Shown here: positions 1 to 10,498 of the stretch, piece by piece | How positions within the stretch are numbered: position 1 is the stretch's first letter | How the letters are laid out: every line of letters begins with the position of its first letter | Assembly (NCBI GenBank): GCA_039707655.1 | Contig: CM077665.1 | Location: forward strand, 292,768,205-292,832,204 | Direction of reading: 5' to 3' | Length of the DNA: 64,000 nt | Source of the DNA: Elymus sibiricus | Lineage: Eukaryota > Streptophyta > Magnoliopsida > Poales > Poaceae | Translations under genes and position numbers: made by a program | Notes under the pieces: generated by a model | What the model saw: only the letters and a program-made list of their open reading frames with translations | The model's database searches: none | Told to the model about the DNA's origin: nothing

Positions 1-142
1 AAATATGATGTGTTACAAGAAAAAGATGAATAAGAAAAAGAAGAGGAAGAAGAAAAGCACGAGGAAGATGAGTTAACGATAAAAGAACCCTCCAATATAC
101 GGGAACAAGAGTATAGTGATAACTCTACTTTGAATGAATTAG

Positions 143-541
143 ATGCTAACAAACATGCAGAAATGTCTCCCTCAAGTTGAGGATGATAACTATCATGTTA
201 GCTTGAATGCCAAACTAGAGGAAGAATATACTCTTGATTTATCGATGCTAATGTCCAACTATGATTCTTTGGGCGATTTTCTTATGCAGGGGAAACCATT
301 AAGGAGTGTTGAATTACCCACTCCAAAGGAAGAATTTTATTCAGTGTTCCCCTACATTGGTAGCCAAGGTGACATATTAAAATTTATTCAAATATATCTA
401 ACCCTTGCATTGGAGAAATACATGGAGACATGTCTTCCTACTCTAGTGCATCAGTTCTCGCTTGAGAGCGAGGACCTTTTCACATACGTGATGCTGATGC
501 ACCGCAAGAGGGTACGACTCCTACCACACTTTGCTATGTGA
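143..541 (+). pseudogene. Retrotransposon-borne ORF remnant (outer element X)
   Basis: An open frame of 132 codons lies in the internal part of the outer gypsy-like element X. The frame upstream (about 60-175) encodes acidic, Lys/Glu-rich residues and appears shifted relative to it, and a neighbouring frame continues the similarity past the stop to about 645, so this is probably a decayed longer protein. I see no catalytic motif. The sequence just after it (about 659-671) resembles the GGGAGGCAACCC box also found after the gag-like ORF at 4416. Position (upstream of a polypurine tract and LTR at 10.5 kb) suggests a post-pol or gag-derived region of an Athila-lineage element; this is inference. 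The window start truncates the 5' side. Bases 542-704 hold only decayed continuation. Confidence 0.4.
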
Positions 542-704
542 TGCTCCAAAAAGTGGTCGGAGCAAGTCCAACTATACACTGGGTCGATATCCCTTGGGAT
601 CCGGGTGGATATATGGAGCATCGAAGCCTAGCTATATGGCCTTAAAGAAAGTGCTATCGGGAGGCAGCCCAGATGTAAGTAATAGTATTTCTTAGTTTTG
701 AGTC

Positions 705-968
705 TGTGATAGCCTGGCATATTAGGGATGATAGACTTCTCATATCAATAAGGAATTCCTTCTTTTCCGGGAGCCCATTCAGAAAGAACTCCCACGTTAA
801 GTGTGCTCAGCTCGGAGTAATTTCAGGATGGGTGACTGAACGTGAAGTTGTTCCCGGGTGCGCACGAGTGAGGACAAAGTGAGCAGGAAAGACTAGTGTT
901 GATTTGTGGGGCCAGTCTAGATCCGGCCAGGGGTAACGGCCAGTGTCGGGTGTGCCCGAGGCGTTACA
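705..968 (+). repeat. Cassandra 5' LTR
   Basis: 264 bp, TG...CA ends, same length as the 3' copy. The two LTRs differ by scattered substitutions, for example in the 5S-like block, so the insertion is not recent. Confidence 0.92.
769..866 (+). pseudogene. 5S rRNA-derived segment in Cassandra 5' LTR
   Basis: The order GGGAGCCCATTCAG, GAACTCC, GTTAAG.GTGCT, AGGATGGGTGAC, GAAGTTGTTCCCGGGTGC follows the plant 5S rRNA from its first third to near its 3' end, including the A-box and C-box-like regions of the internal RNA polymerase III promoter. It has many substitutions and lacks a normal 5S 5' end, so it is a retroelement-resident derivative and not a ribosomal gene. Confidence 0.85.
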
Positions 969-971
969 AGT

Positions 972-984
972 TGGTATCAGATCC
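972..984 (+). other. Cassandra primer binding site (tRNA-iMet)
   Basis: TGGTATCAGATCC begins 3 bases after the LTR end. It matches the complement of the initiator-Met tRNA 3' end (TGGTATCAGAGCC) except near its end. Confidence 0.88.
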
Positions 985-1152
985 GACCCTCACGGTTTCA
1001 CAGATATTTGCGGGTCAGGTGCGCGGTCATGTTGTTCATGACGTTTGTTACCCGTCGTGTCACACAGCATGAAACATGTACCGGACTGAACGCACAGACG
1101 TATGTGCCAAGAGGGAATGTTCATGTGACTCGATGAGGACGTTGGTTCCTAT

Positions 1153-1165
1153 GAGTGGGGGTGTA
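1153..1165 (+). other. Cassandra polypurine tract
   Basis: GAGTGGGGGTGTA abuts the 3' LTR start at 1166, as expected for plus-strand priming. Confidence 0.75.
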
Positions 1166-1429
1166 TGTGATAGCCTGGCATATTAGGGATGATAGACTAC
1201 TCATATCAATAAGGAATTCCCTTTTTTCTGGGAGCCCATTCAGAAAGAACTCCCAAGTTAAGCATGCTTAGCTTGGAGTAATTTTAGGATGGTTGACTGA
1301 CCGAGAAGTTGTTCCCGGGTGCGCACGAGTGAGGAAAAAGTGCACAGGAAAGACTAGTGTTGATTTGTGGGGCTAGTCTATATCCTGCCAGGGGTAACGG
1401 CCAGTGGCTGGTGTGCCTGGGGCGTTACA
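1166..1429 (+). repeat. Cassandra 3' LTR
   Basis: 264 bp, collinear with 705-968, ends GTTACA, followed by the direct repeat cagtc. Confidence 0.92.
1230..1327 (+). pseudogene. 5S rRNA-derived segment in Cassandra 3' LTR
   Basis: Second copy of the 5S-like block. Here the A-box-like part reads AAGTTAAGCATGCTTAGCTT, closer to plant 5S than the 5' LTR copy, while the C-box-like part reads GGATGGTTGACTGACC. Confidence 0.83.
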
Positions 1430-1893
1430 CAGTCTTTGTAGTTTACTTTGCATTCATATGTTTGCATTGGCACTATGCATGGTTTGCTATTAAAGTTGTT
1501 TTGGTTAAGTCTTCAATAGGTGGAAAAAATTCATCTATGCAAAATTTTAGATGTGGCACAATTGCACTGTTTGATCTTCTTAATATTTTCCTAGTACAAG
1601 TGTTGGAACTAACCGCACAGGATTTTCCAAAGAAAACGAGGTTCCAGACGAAACAAACAAAAAGACGACGTTTTATGCGACAACTCACAGTCGTATGTGT
1701 GGTCGTATCGAGTGAGGGAGGAGCGAGCGCAAACATCCAGAGGCAACAGATCCAACGATGGTGTATCGTACGAGCGCAAGCGCTCATATGCATGGTCATA
1801 TGGCTCCTTAGCGAAGACAAGCAGAAGTCCACAGTAAAAGATGGCGTCCCATACGAGCACGTCCGCTCGCATGAGCAGCCGCATGGTGGGGTG
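1430..1893 (+). other. Element X internal remnant, left of the 1894 insertion
   Basis: Continuation of the outer element after the Cassandra insertion. It holds no supportable gene; frames here are short and on both strands. Its second half (1675-1888) carries a series of hairpins described separately. The last five bases, gggtg (1889-1893), are the target site duplicated at 8665-8669. Confidence 0.6.
1675..1888 (+). repeat. Tandem hairpin series, units 1-3
   Basis: Three imperfect stem-loops: arms 1675-1681/1690-1696, around 1768-1788 (gagcgc/gcgctc core) and 1850-1858/1865-1873 (catacgagc/gctcgcatg). Each is followed within a few bases by a GGTCGTATC or GCCGCATGG-like tag. A fourth stem-loop of the same kind is at 8709-8732, about 83 bp further once the 1894-8664 insertion is removed. 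Confidence 0.65.
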
Positions 1894-3435
1894 TGATACG
1901 TCTCCAACGTATCTATAATTTTTGATTGTTCCATGCTATTATATTATCATTCTAGGATACTTTTTGAGTAATAATTTACCAATTTATATTATTTTTGAGC
2001 ACTAACCTATTGACCCAGCGCCTAGTGCCAGTTCCTGTTTTCTGCGTGTTTTTTACTTTTCAGGTTTACAGTACCAAATAGAGTCCAATTGCTCCAAAAC
2101 TTTTTTGATGATTTTTTCTGGAGTAAAAGAAGACGTGGAAGCTTCGGCAGAAGACAGGAGACCGCACGAGGGAGGCACAAGCCATCTGGGCGCGCCAGGG
2201 GGGTCGGCGCGCCCTGATGGCTTGTACCCCTTGGTGGCCCTCCTTACCCCTTCTCTGGCCTATAAATTCACATATATTCCAAAAACCCTAGAGGGCATCC
2301 CGAAATTCTTTTTCCGCCACCGCAAGTCTCTGTTCCGCCGCGATCCCATCTGGAGCTCCGTTCTGGCACCCTGCCGGAGGGGGGATCGATCAGGGAGGGC
2401 CTCTTCATCAACCTTGCTTCCCTCATGATGATGTGTGAGTACTTCACCATGGAACTACGGGTCCATAGTTAGTACCTAGATGGCTCTCTCTCTCTCTCTT
2501 TTGATCTTCAATACAATGATCATCGCATCTTTGCTTTGATCTATCCAATGTAATTCTTTTGTACGGTGTGTTTGTTGGGATCCGATGAATTGTGAGTTTA
2601 TGTTCAGATTATTCATGAAAAGTATTTGAGTCACCTCTGAATATTATGATTCTTATTTGCATGATCATTATAGCTTCGTAATTCTCTCCGATCTATTGAG
2701 ATAGTTTGGCCAACTAGATTGATATTTCTTCAGTGGGAGAGGTGTGTTGTAGTGGGTTCAACCTGACGGGTTTCTATATCCCAGTGACAGAAGGGGACAA
2801 GATACGTCTTTGTGTTGTTGCCACTAAGGATAAAACGATGGGGTTCATTCATATTAATTGAGTTTACTTTGTCTACATCATGTCATCATTCTCCATGCAT
2901 TACTCTATTTGTCATGAACTTAATACATAGAGAGGCAAGCATAGAAGCGCTCTTGAAGTGGAGTAATAGTAATAGGTGCAGGCAGGAGTCGGCCTATTTG
3001 TTGTAACATAACTATGCGCTTTTCTATCAATTGCCCAACAGTAATTTGTTTACCCACCGTATGCTTATTTTCATGAGAGATGTCGCTAGGGAAAACTATG
3101 GCCCCGGGTCTATTCATCTATATGTTTGTAAACATTACAATACCTTGCTGCCTTTATTTACCTTTTATTTTATTTTGCAACTTACAATTATCTACTATTA
3201 TCTACACACTTCACTTGCTTGTAAATAACGAGATCAAGGGGATTGACAACCCTCTTGCCAGCGTTGGGTGCAAGTTATTTGCTCTTTTGTGTGCAGCCAC
3301 TGAAGACGGTTGTTGATGGATATTCCTATTGGTTCGATAAACCTTGGTTTCATAACTGATGGAAATACTTACCCGTATTGTGCTGCAATTACCTGTTCCT
3401 CTTCACGGAAAACCCAACACAGATCTCAAGTATCA
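1894..3435 (+). repeat. 5' LTR of the gag-only element
   Basis: 1542 bp, TGATACG...GTATCA. It contains the GGCGCGCC-rich U3 segment (about 2185-2215), a TATA box and an R/U5-like region shared with the 3' copy. Two length differences from the 3' LTR are visible, including loss of about 45 bases near 3003. Confidence 0.9.
2261..2267 (+). promoter_or_regulatory. LTR TATA box
   Basis: TATAAAT follows the GC-rich U3 segment and precedes an AACCCTAG leader-type sequence. The same arrangement occurs in the 3' LTR near 7457 and in LTR F near 56136. Confidence 0.6.
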
Positions 3436-3446
3436 GGAAGGATTTC

Positions 3447-3459
3447 TGGCACCGTTGCC
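3447..3459 (+). other. Primer binding site, tRNA-Asp-like
   Basis: TGGCACCGTTGCC lies 11 bases after the LTR end and differs by one base from TGGCGCCGTTGCC, the tRNA-Asp-type primer site. Confidence 0.7.
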
Positions 3460-3615
3460 TGTGAATATCATCACCAACTATCAAGTAACTTCACACAAAT
3501 TATCATTCACTTGTTCTTCTTTTTATTTGCTGTTATATTTAGTTTGCTTCATAAAAATCAAAAATACAAAAATATTTTTCTTTGCTTGTTGTTATTTTGC
3601 TTGTTGCATGTTACT

Positions 3616-4374
3616 ATGTCTAGTTCTCCTTATGTTCTCGTTGCTCCCGGTAATGAGGTACTAAATTTCAAACAAAGGGGAGGAGAAAATTTGAAAGATG
3701 CATGGTATAGGATTTGCAACGCTCATAATAAATCAACTCATAAGAAATCCACCACTACCTTGCTTCGTAGTTTTTATGCTGGTGTGGCAACTTGGTATAG
3801 GTTTGTCCTTGACACAATTACCGGTGGCAATTTCTTACTATGTCACACTTTGGATGTCTATAATGCTATTGAGAATCTTGTGGGGGAACCACCTATTATC
3901 ATTAACGAAAATATTTTGACCTTGGAACATGTCATGCAAAGGCTTTATGCTATTGAAAAGAAAATGATTACTACTGAACCAATTGAGGAGTTGGATAAAA
4001 AACTTCATAATCATATCAGTCAATTTGGGTCACGGGTAGGAATGACCTTGAAAACTTTAAAGGAAAAGGACACAATTATTGATGACATGGTAGAACAAAG
4101 TTTAAATAGGATTGATAAAATGCAGGAAGTCATTGATAAAGTAGGCTCCGCTTTCACACCCTCAAAAGCATATTCTCGAAATAAAAGCCCCAAGTTCATC
4201 TATATCCCTAAGAGCATTAGTACTTATCCTAGCAAAAGAAACGAAGATCTCAAAATGATTAGTGTGCACCCCAACTTTATAAACCTTATAAGAGATCATA
4301 TTTTAAAGCCTCTTAGTGTTTCTAATAATCATTGTGTTATCAAAGAGCTTGATGTCAAAGATGACAACACTTGA
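3616..4374 (+). CDS. Gag-like protein, Athila-type
   Basis: 252 codons from the ATG at 3616; the frame is open further upstream but that part overlaps the primer site and leader. Residues about 20-80 have the pattern of retrotransposon gag proteins (ENLKDAWYRICNAH, then LLRSFYAGVATWYRFVLDT and TGGNFL), comparable to the FYNGL block of Athila gag. Residues about 100-175 are rich in charged heptad-like sequence, consistent with a coiled coil. There is no CCHC zinc knuckle. It would form the virus-like particle shell in the cytoplasm. The frame is intact, unusual in this window. It is the only coding unit of the element and is followed by the GGGAGGCAACCC box at 4420. Confidence 0.7.
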   Translation: MSSSPYVLVAPGNEVLNFKQRGGENLKDAWYRICNAHNKSTHKKSTTTLLRSFYAGVATWYRFVLDTITGGNFLLCHTLDVYNAIENLVGEPPIIINENILTLEHVMQRLYAIEKKMITTEPIEELDKKLHNHISQFGSRVGMTLKTLKEKDTIIDDMVEQSLNRIDKMQEVIDKVGSAFTPSKAYSRNKSPKFIYIPKSISTYPSKRNEDLKMISVHPNFINLIRDHILKPLSVSNNHCVIKELDVKDDNT

Positions 4375-7058
4375 AACTATGCATTATGCCTAGCTAGGGG
4401 CATAAAACAATAGCGCTTGTTGGGAGGCAACCCAATAGTTATCTTTATTTTTGCTTTTTCACTTTCTGTTTTTGTGTGATAACATTATTATTTCCTATGT
4501 AATGATTGTGTTTTTACGCTTTAATTAGTGTTTGTGCCAAGTAAAGCCTTCGGGATGACCCACAAGATGAGTAGAATTGATACAGTGAAAAAAACAGAAA
4601 CTTTAACGTCCAGTGCAGATCTTTCTGATTTTACTTGAACATCTTTTTGATCTGAATTTTTTACACAGTATTTCTATAAAAATTCTTGAGGTTTTCCTAA
4701 TTTTTCCGAATTTGTATAGTTACAGAAGTATAGGTTCTTTACAGACTGTTCTGTTTTAGACAAATTCTATTTTTGCTTGCATAGTTTGCTTGTTTTGATG
4801 ATGCTATGGATTGTATCCGGGGGGGGGGTATAAGCCATGGAGTAGTTATAATATAGTACCTATTATGCAATAATGAAATATGAATCAATTTATAAAAGTA
4901 CCTAAAGTATTTGATATGTTGCTTATACTAACGGATCTCATGAACTTTTGTTGAGTTTTGTGTGATTGATGTTTTCAAGTTTTGGGTGTTATCACGATGG
5001 ACGAAGGAATAAGGAGCAACAAGATCCTAAGCTTGGGGATGCCCAAGACATCCCAAGGTAATATTCTAGGGATACTCAAGCGTCTAAGCTTGGGGATGCC
5101 CCGGAAGGCATCCCCTCTTTCATCTCAAACCATCGGTATGTCACTTGGAGCTATATTTTTATTTGTCACTTGATGTGAGTTTTGCTTGGAGCGTCGTTTG
5201 CTTTTGTTTGCTTTTATTTTTATTTTTCCACAATCATCATTTGCTGGACACACCCATTTGAGAGATACACACCTTCATCATAATTTATTAGAATACTCTT
5301 TGTGCTTCACTTATATCTTTTGAGCTTAGCAGTTGCTCTAGTACTTCACTTATATCTTTTTGAGCACGATGGCGTATAGATTTTCTAGAAATAATTGCAC
5401 TATCGTTCTTCACTTATATTAGTTTGAGAGTTAATAAATAGTGACGGCAATTTGCATGGGTCATAAGACTAGTCCAAAAATAATAGGTATTCAATGAGTG
5501 ATAATTAAAACCATCATGTAGCACATATAAGAGAAATTGTGGGTTAATGATATTGATGTGGTAATGTGAAAAAGGTGTGAGTGCATCATTGTTGATTTGT
5601 AGAAGTATCGGTATTAAGAGGTGTTAATTTTTCATTCTTCTTAATATTAAAAAGGCAAGGTGAGGATGTGTGAGCATTTCTATTTCTCGTTGAAATCCTA
5701 GTGTTGTTTCGGGTCGGAGGCGCGCGATGGTTAACTCCTCCCAACCTCCTCCCTCGGGGCATGCAAGTAGTACTTTGATTTGTGATAAACTAATAAAACT
5801 TTGCAATAAGTATATGAGTTCTTCATGACTAATGTGAAACCATGGACATAAGCAATCTCACCACCTCATATTTTGCTAGCCTCTTCGGTACCGTGCATTG
5901 CCCGTTCTCACCTCGAGGACCGGTGCAAACTTCACTGGTGCATCCAAACCCCGTGACATGATATGCTCTGTCACACATAAGCCTCATTAAATCTTCCTCA
6001 AAACAGCCACCATACCTACCTATTATGGCATTTCCATAGCCATTCCGAGATATATTGCCATGCAAATTCCACCGTCACACCATGTGACTACTTCGTTCAT
6101 CATCATATTGCTTTGCATGATCATATAGAGATGACATAGTATTTGTGGCAAAGCCACCTTTCATCATATTTTTGATACATGTCATGCTAGATCATTTCAC
6201 ATCCTGGTACACTACCAGAGGCATTCATATCGAGTCATATTGTTTCATAGTTCTTCATATCAAGTTTTTATGTTGAGTTGTAAGTAAATAAAAGTGTGAT
6301 GATCATCATTATTAGAGCATTGTCCCAGTGAGGAAATAAAAATGGGGGAGGCCAAATGAGCCCACCATCAAAAAATGAGAGAAAAAGAGAGAAGGGACTT
6401 TTCTACTATCTTTTACCACACTTGTGCTTCAAAGTGGTACCTTGTTCTTCATATAGAGAGTCTCATGTTATGTCGTTTTCATATGCTAGTGGGAATCACT
6501 TTTTCATTATTATAAACTAGGCTTGCACATTCCGTTGACGGGCTTCCTCAAATGCCCGAGGTCTTCATGAGCAAGCAAGTTGGATGCACACCCCACTTAG
6601 TTTCATTTGAGCTTTCATACACTTATAGCTCTAGTGCATCATTAGCATGGCAATCCCTACTCCTTACGTTGACATCTATCGATGGGCATCTCCATAGCCC
6701 GTTGATACGCCTAGTTGATGTGAGATTATCTTCTGCACTTTTACCCCTTTGATATCTACCACCATATTCTATTCCACCCTTATGCTATGTCCAATGGTTC
6801 ACGCTCATGTATTGCGTGAAGAATAAAAAGTTGATGCACTTTGAAAAAGTACAATCCAATTGCCTGACTTGGACACCGTGGTGCTTGACATTTGTATTAA
6901 TGTGGTCAAGAAGGAGTCATGCCTTGCTAATACTATGTTGATGTTTGCTAATTCATCATTTCTCAATGAGCATACATGCAAAAGATTACATATTGGGTAG
7001 CATGTCACATCAAAAAAAATTGTTTTTATCATTTACCTACTCGAGGACATGCATGAAT
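4375..7058 (+). other. Non-coding internal region of the gag-only element
   Basis: About 2.7 kb without a supportable gene. It begins with the GGGAGGCAACCCAATA box (4420-4435), contains a G9 run near 4821, two polypurine-tract-like hairpins (5028-5115), and is otherwise AT-rich untranslated-like sequence leading to the polypurine tract. Confidence 0.6.
5028..5115 (+). repeat. Duplicated polypurine-tract-like hairpins
   Basis: TAAGCTTGGGGATGCC occurs at 5028 and 5085, matching the true tract before the 3' LTR (7060-7074). Each is followed by its own reverse complement: ggggatgcc (5092-5100) pairs with ggcatcccc (5107-5115) across a 6-base loop, and the first pairs with catcccaag nearby. Confidence 0.7.
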
Positions 7059-7059
7059 T

Positions 7060-7074
7060 AAGCTTGGGGATGCT
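7060..7074 (+). other. Polypurine tract
   Basis: TAAGCTTGGGGATGC directly precedes the 3' LTR. Confidence 0.8.
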
Positions 7075-8664
7075 TTATACGTCTCCAACGTATCTTTAAT
7101 TTTTTATTGTTCCATGCTATTATATTATCATTCTAGGATACTTTTGGAGTAATAATTTTCCAATTTATATTATTTTTGAGCACTAACCTATTGACCCAGT
7201 GCCTAGTGCCAGTTCCTGTTTTCTGCGTGTTTTTTACTTTTCAGGTTTATAGTACCAAACGAAGTCCAATTGCTCCGAATTTTTTTAATGATGTTTTCTG
7301 GACCAAAAGAAGACATGGAAGCTCCGGGAGAAGACCGGAGACCACACGAGGGAATCACAAGCCATCTGGGTGCGCCCAGGGGGGTCGGCTCGCCTTGATG
7401 TGATCCCATATATTCCAAAAACCCTAGTGGCCCTCCTTACCCCGTCCTCTGGCCTATAAATTCACATATATTCCAAAATCCCTAGGGCATCCCGAAACTC
7501 CTTTCCGCCGCCACAAGTCTCTGTTCTGCCGTGATCCCATCTGGAGCTCCGTTCCAGCACCCTGCCGGAGGGGGATCGATCACGGAGGGCCTCTTCATCA
7601 ACCTTGCTACCCTCATGATGATGTGTGAGTAGTTCACCATAGACCTACGGGTTAGTAGTTAGTACCTAGATGGCTATCTCTCTCTCTTTTGATATTCAAT
7701 ACAATGATCATCACATCTTTGCTTTGATCTATCCGATGTAATTCTTTTGTACGGTGCGTTTATTGGGATCCGATGAATTGTGGGTTTATGTTTAGATTAT
7801 TCATGAAAATTATTTGAGTCATCTCTGAATATTATGATTCTTATTTGCATGATAATTATAGCTTTGTAATTCTCTCCGATCTATTGAGATAGTTTGGCCA
7901 ACTAGATTGATATTTCTTCAGTGGGAGAGGTGCGTTGTAGCAGGTTCAACCTGACGAGCTTCTATATCCCAGTGATAGAAGGGGACAATATACGTCTTTG
8001 CGTTGTTTCAACTAAGGATAAAATGATGGGGTTCATTCATATTAATTGAGTTTACATTGTCTACATCATGTCATCGTTCTCCATGCATTACTCTGTTTGT
8101 CATGAACTTAATACGTAGAGAGGCAAGCATAAAAGCACTCTTGAAGTGGAGTAATAGTATTAGGTGCAGGCAGGAGTCGGCCTATTTGTTTTGGATGTGA
8201 TGCCTATATATACATGATCATTGCCGTTAATATCGCATAACTATACGCTTTTCTATCAATTGCCCAACAGTAATTTGTTTACCCACAGTATGCTTATTTT
8301 CATGGGAGAGGCCGCTTGGGAAAACTATGGCCCCCGGGTCTATTCATCTATATATTTATAAACGTTACAATACCTTGCTGCCTTTATTTACCTTTTCTTT
8401 TATTTTTCAACTTACAATTATCTACTATTATCTACACACTTCACTTGCTTGCAAATAACGAGATCAAGGGGATTGACAACCCTCTTGCCCGCGTTGGGTG
8501 CAAGTTGTTTGCTCTTTTGTGTGCAGCCGCTGAAGACGGTTGTTGATTGATATTTCTATTGGCTCGATAACCCTTGGTTTCATAACTGAGGGACATACTT
8601 ACCCGTATTGTGCTGTAATTACCCATTCCTCTTCACGGAAACCCAACGCAGATCATAAGTATCA
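7075..8664 (+). repeat. 3' LTR of the gag-only element
   Basis: 1590 bp, collinear with 1894-3435. Its first bases read TTATACG instead of TGATACG. It ends GTATCA, followed by gggtg. It retains a stretch near 8190-8230 missing from the 5' LTR and has its own insertion near 7398-7440 in the U3 segment. Confidence 0.9.
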
Positions 8665-8708
8665 GGGTGTCGCTGCTGTGTACCACGACATATCAAAATA
8701 CGGTGGAC

Positions 8709-8732
8709 CGTACGACCGCAACCGGTCGTACG
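8709..8732 (+). repeat. Hairpin unit 4 of element X
   Basis: cgtacgaccg (8709-8718) and cggtcgtacg (8723-8732) are perfect reverse complements around a 4-base loop. Confidence 0.8.
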
Positions 8733-10483
8733 AGCACTCATACCAAGGCTATAAAATGACCAATTTGTTTATTTCTTCAAGCCGAGGTCAGTGGGTTATA
8801 TTTTGACCATCCTTTAATAAACTTTGTACTACTTCATGTTTGCTTTTATTTCCTTTGCCTGGTTGAGTATACAAATTACGTTCGTATACCGAACTATGTT
8901 CTTTTTATCTTGTGTGTTATTTTCGCAGAGGTTTGTAGCCAGTGTGGTGACACGTATGGTATGGTGCCAACCGTATGCAAAACCACACAAGCCACTCGAT
9001 TACTTCAATTCAATAAAGTCTTCAACTGCAAGTGCCCGGTTCTACCGGACCATATGAAAAATGTTTAACAAAGCATGGGTCCATGACCATGAAAGGAAGA
9101 GGTTATTTGCACCTGATCGGTAAAAAGTTTTGTTACCCTTGCTTATATTTAAGCTTGGGGCGGTAACCACTTTCCATACTCTCCTTTAATAAAATGCACT
9201 TTATCTTTTCAAAATTTTCTTGAGACTAGTTCTTGCAAAGTTCTAATCTTGGGAAATTATTTTTGCATGTGTAGAGTTTTGTGCAATGGTCTTCATCTCA
9301 TGAATACTATGCAATCGTGTGTCCAGCTATTTGATAAGCTTGCTTATGTATGATTGCTCTGTATTTGTACAAGCGAATCACTTGCTCAAGTTAGGTCCCA
9401 TATTGCCAAGTTAATGTTTTTATGCATTTTGTTCAAGTGTTTGCTTGGCTTGGGAATAATCTTCTGATCCTCTGAAAGACAATACCACAACCTGTACTTT
9501 TACGAAGGAAAAAAGAAATGATGATATGGTTGAATAAAAAGTTTGACACTTGATAGAATTGTTTTAAAATAAAGACTTATGGAGTAGCTTAACCCCATGG
9601 TTTTTGATATAATAGACTCAATAGCCCTTGTGAATAAAGTTGTCCAGAGGAACTTAGTTGAAAGGTGAATGAGAATATGCCAAAATGTGTGTTGCATTTT
9701 TACATAGCGCTTTAGCTTCTCGCTGGTGCCTTGGCATGGCTACTATATGCACGTGTACGTATGTAAATGTGGCTTCGTCACCATTCTTGATGTTATGCTG
9801 AGAACTTCACTGGACAATGAACGATCCACCCGAGTTTCAGCTCGGATTTCGGCTATGAGTTTGTTACCGTACGTAGTGACAACACTACATTGAATATTAT
9901 TCAGCTTTCTCTTGAATGTGTGTGTATGTGGAAATAACTGAGTACTGATCTCAATAGCTCGAGAGAGACAACATATTGGTCCATAGTACTCAAACTTAAG
10001 CTACTGCGAAACCCAAGGATGATCATTTCTTTGGCATGATCCCGTCGCCTCGCAATAAAAATTTCAGCAAACAATGATTGAATTAAGTGCCTGAGAGCCT
10101 TGAGTTGAGAATGTTAGTGGGCATGACTGAACTACTCCATATCTTGACTTTTTTGACAACTCTTTATGTTCAAGTTTGTTTAAAAAAGAAAAACAACAAA
10201 AAGTAATGGATAAGATAATGAGTGAGAGGATCCAAGTATTTTCTTTCATGCTAGATTAAACTTTGAAAAGGGGCATAGAAATTTTTACTGAAACTCTACT
10301 GGTTTCATTATCATAATGTATACGCGTTACTTAGTTGACCATGTGCTACCTTACACAAATATGATCCTTCATGCTTATAGTTTACAGAGAAGACAAGGAC
10401 ACACATATGGGAAATAATATGATTGATGAGATAGATGGATAACTTTGGTTTATCAACCTTTTTGCTCGAGGACGAGCAAGGTT

Positions 10484-10498
10484 TAAGCTTGGGGATGT
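10484..10498 (+). other. Polypurine tract of element X
   Basis: TAAGCTTGGGGATGT immediately precedes the LTR start TGATGAGTG at 10499. Confidence 0.75.

Larger units (their letters stand above)
705..1429 (+). mobile_element. Complete Cassandra-type TRIM retrotransposon
   Basis: Two 264-bp LTRs (705-968 and 1166-1429), each starting TGTGATAG and ending GTTACA, flank a 197-bp internal domain with no coding capacity. A primer binding site matching the 3' end of initiator-Met tRNA follows the left LTR and a purine-rich tract precedes the right LTR. Flanks are gagtc (700-704) and cagtc (1430-1434), a 5-bp target-site duplication with one mismatch. Each LTR contains a block clearly related to plant 5S rRNA, including the internal-control-like stretch GGATGGGTGACT. 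LTRs carrying 5S rRNA sequence are the defining trait of Cassandra, a non-autonomous terminal-repeat retrotransposon in miniature. It sits inside the outer element X. Confidence 0.93.
1894..8664 (+). mobile_element. Complete gag-only LTR retrotransposon
   Basis: A 6.77-kb element with LTRs at 1894-3435 and 7075-8664 and a perfect 5-bp target-site duplication gggtg (1889-1893 and 8665-8669). The internal region has a primer binding site resembling the tRNA-Asp type used by many Triticeae gypsy elements, one gag-like ORF and a polypurine tract, but no protease, reverse transcriptase, RNase H or integrase. It is therefore non-autonomous and would need proteins from a related element. The LTR opening TGATACGTCTCCAACG recurs at 13778, 20392, 55771 and, inverted, at 47908, so several members of this superfamily are present. 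The Sabrina/WHAM-type Athila lineage is my best guess for affiliation. Confidence 0.9.
8665..10498 (+). other. Element X internal remnant, right of the insertion
   Basis: Resumes X after the target-site duplication. It starts with a perfect 10-bp stem-loop (8709-8732), then about 1.7 kb of AT-rich sequence without a supportable gene, a polypurine-tract-like box at 9150-9160 and a genuine-looking tract at 10484-10498. Confidence 0.6.

Noticed and set aside
769..866. 5S rRNA gene
   Set aside because: Too diverged from plant 5S, lacks a proper 5' end, and lies within a Cassandra LTR present twice; annotated as 5S-derived instead.
972..984. tRNA gene at the TGGTATCAG motifs (also 45354 and 57547)
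   Set aside because: Only the primer complement of a tRNA 3' end is present, at LTR borders; there is no cloverleaf.
1675..1888. CRISPR-like array
   Set aside because: Units are imperfect hairpins with diverged arms and no constant repeat/unique spacer structure; the DNA is plant retroelement sequence.
1357..1934. Overlapping frames of 153-179 codons on both strands
   Set aside because: They run across the Cassandra LTR, X remnant and LTR A border, so they are not one evolutionary unit.
9150..9165. Second LTR border at the AAGCTTGGGGCGG box
   Set aside because: No TG-starting LTR sequence follows; treated as a polypurine-tract-like duplicate.
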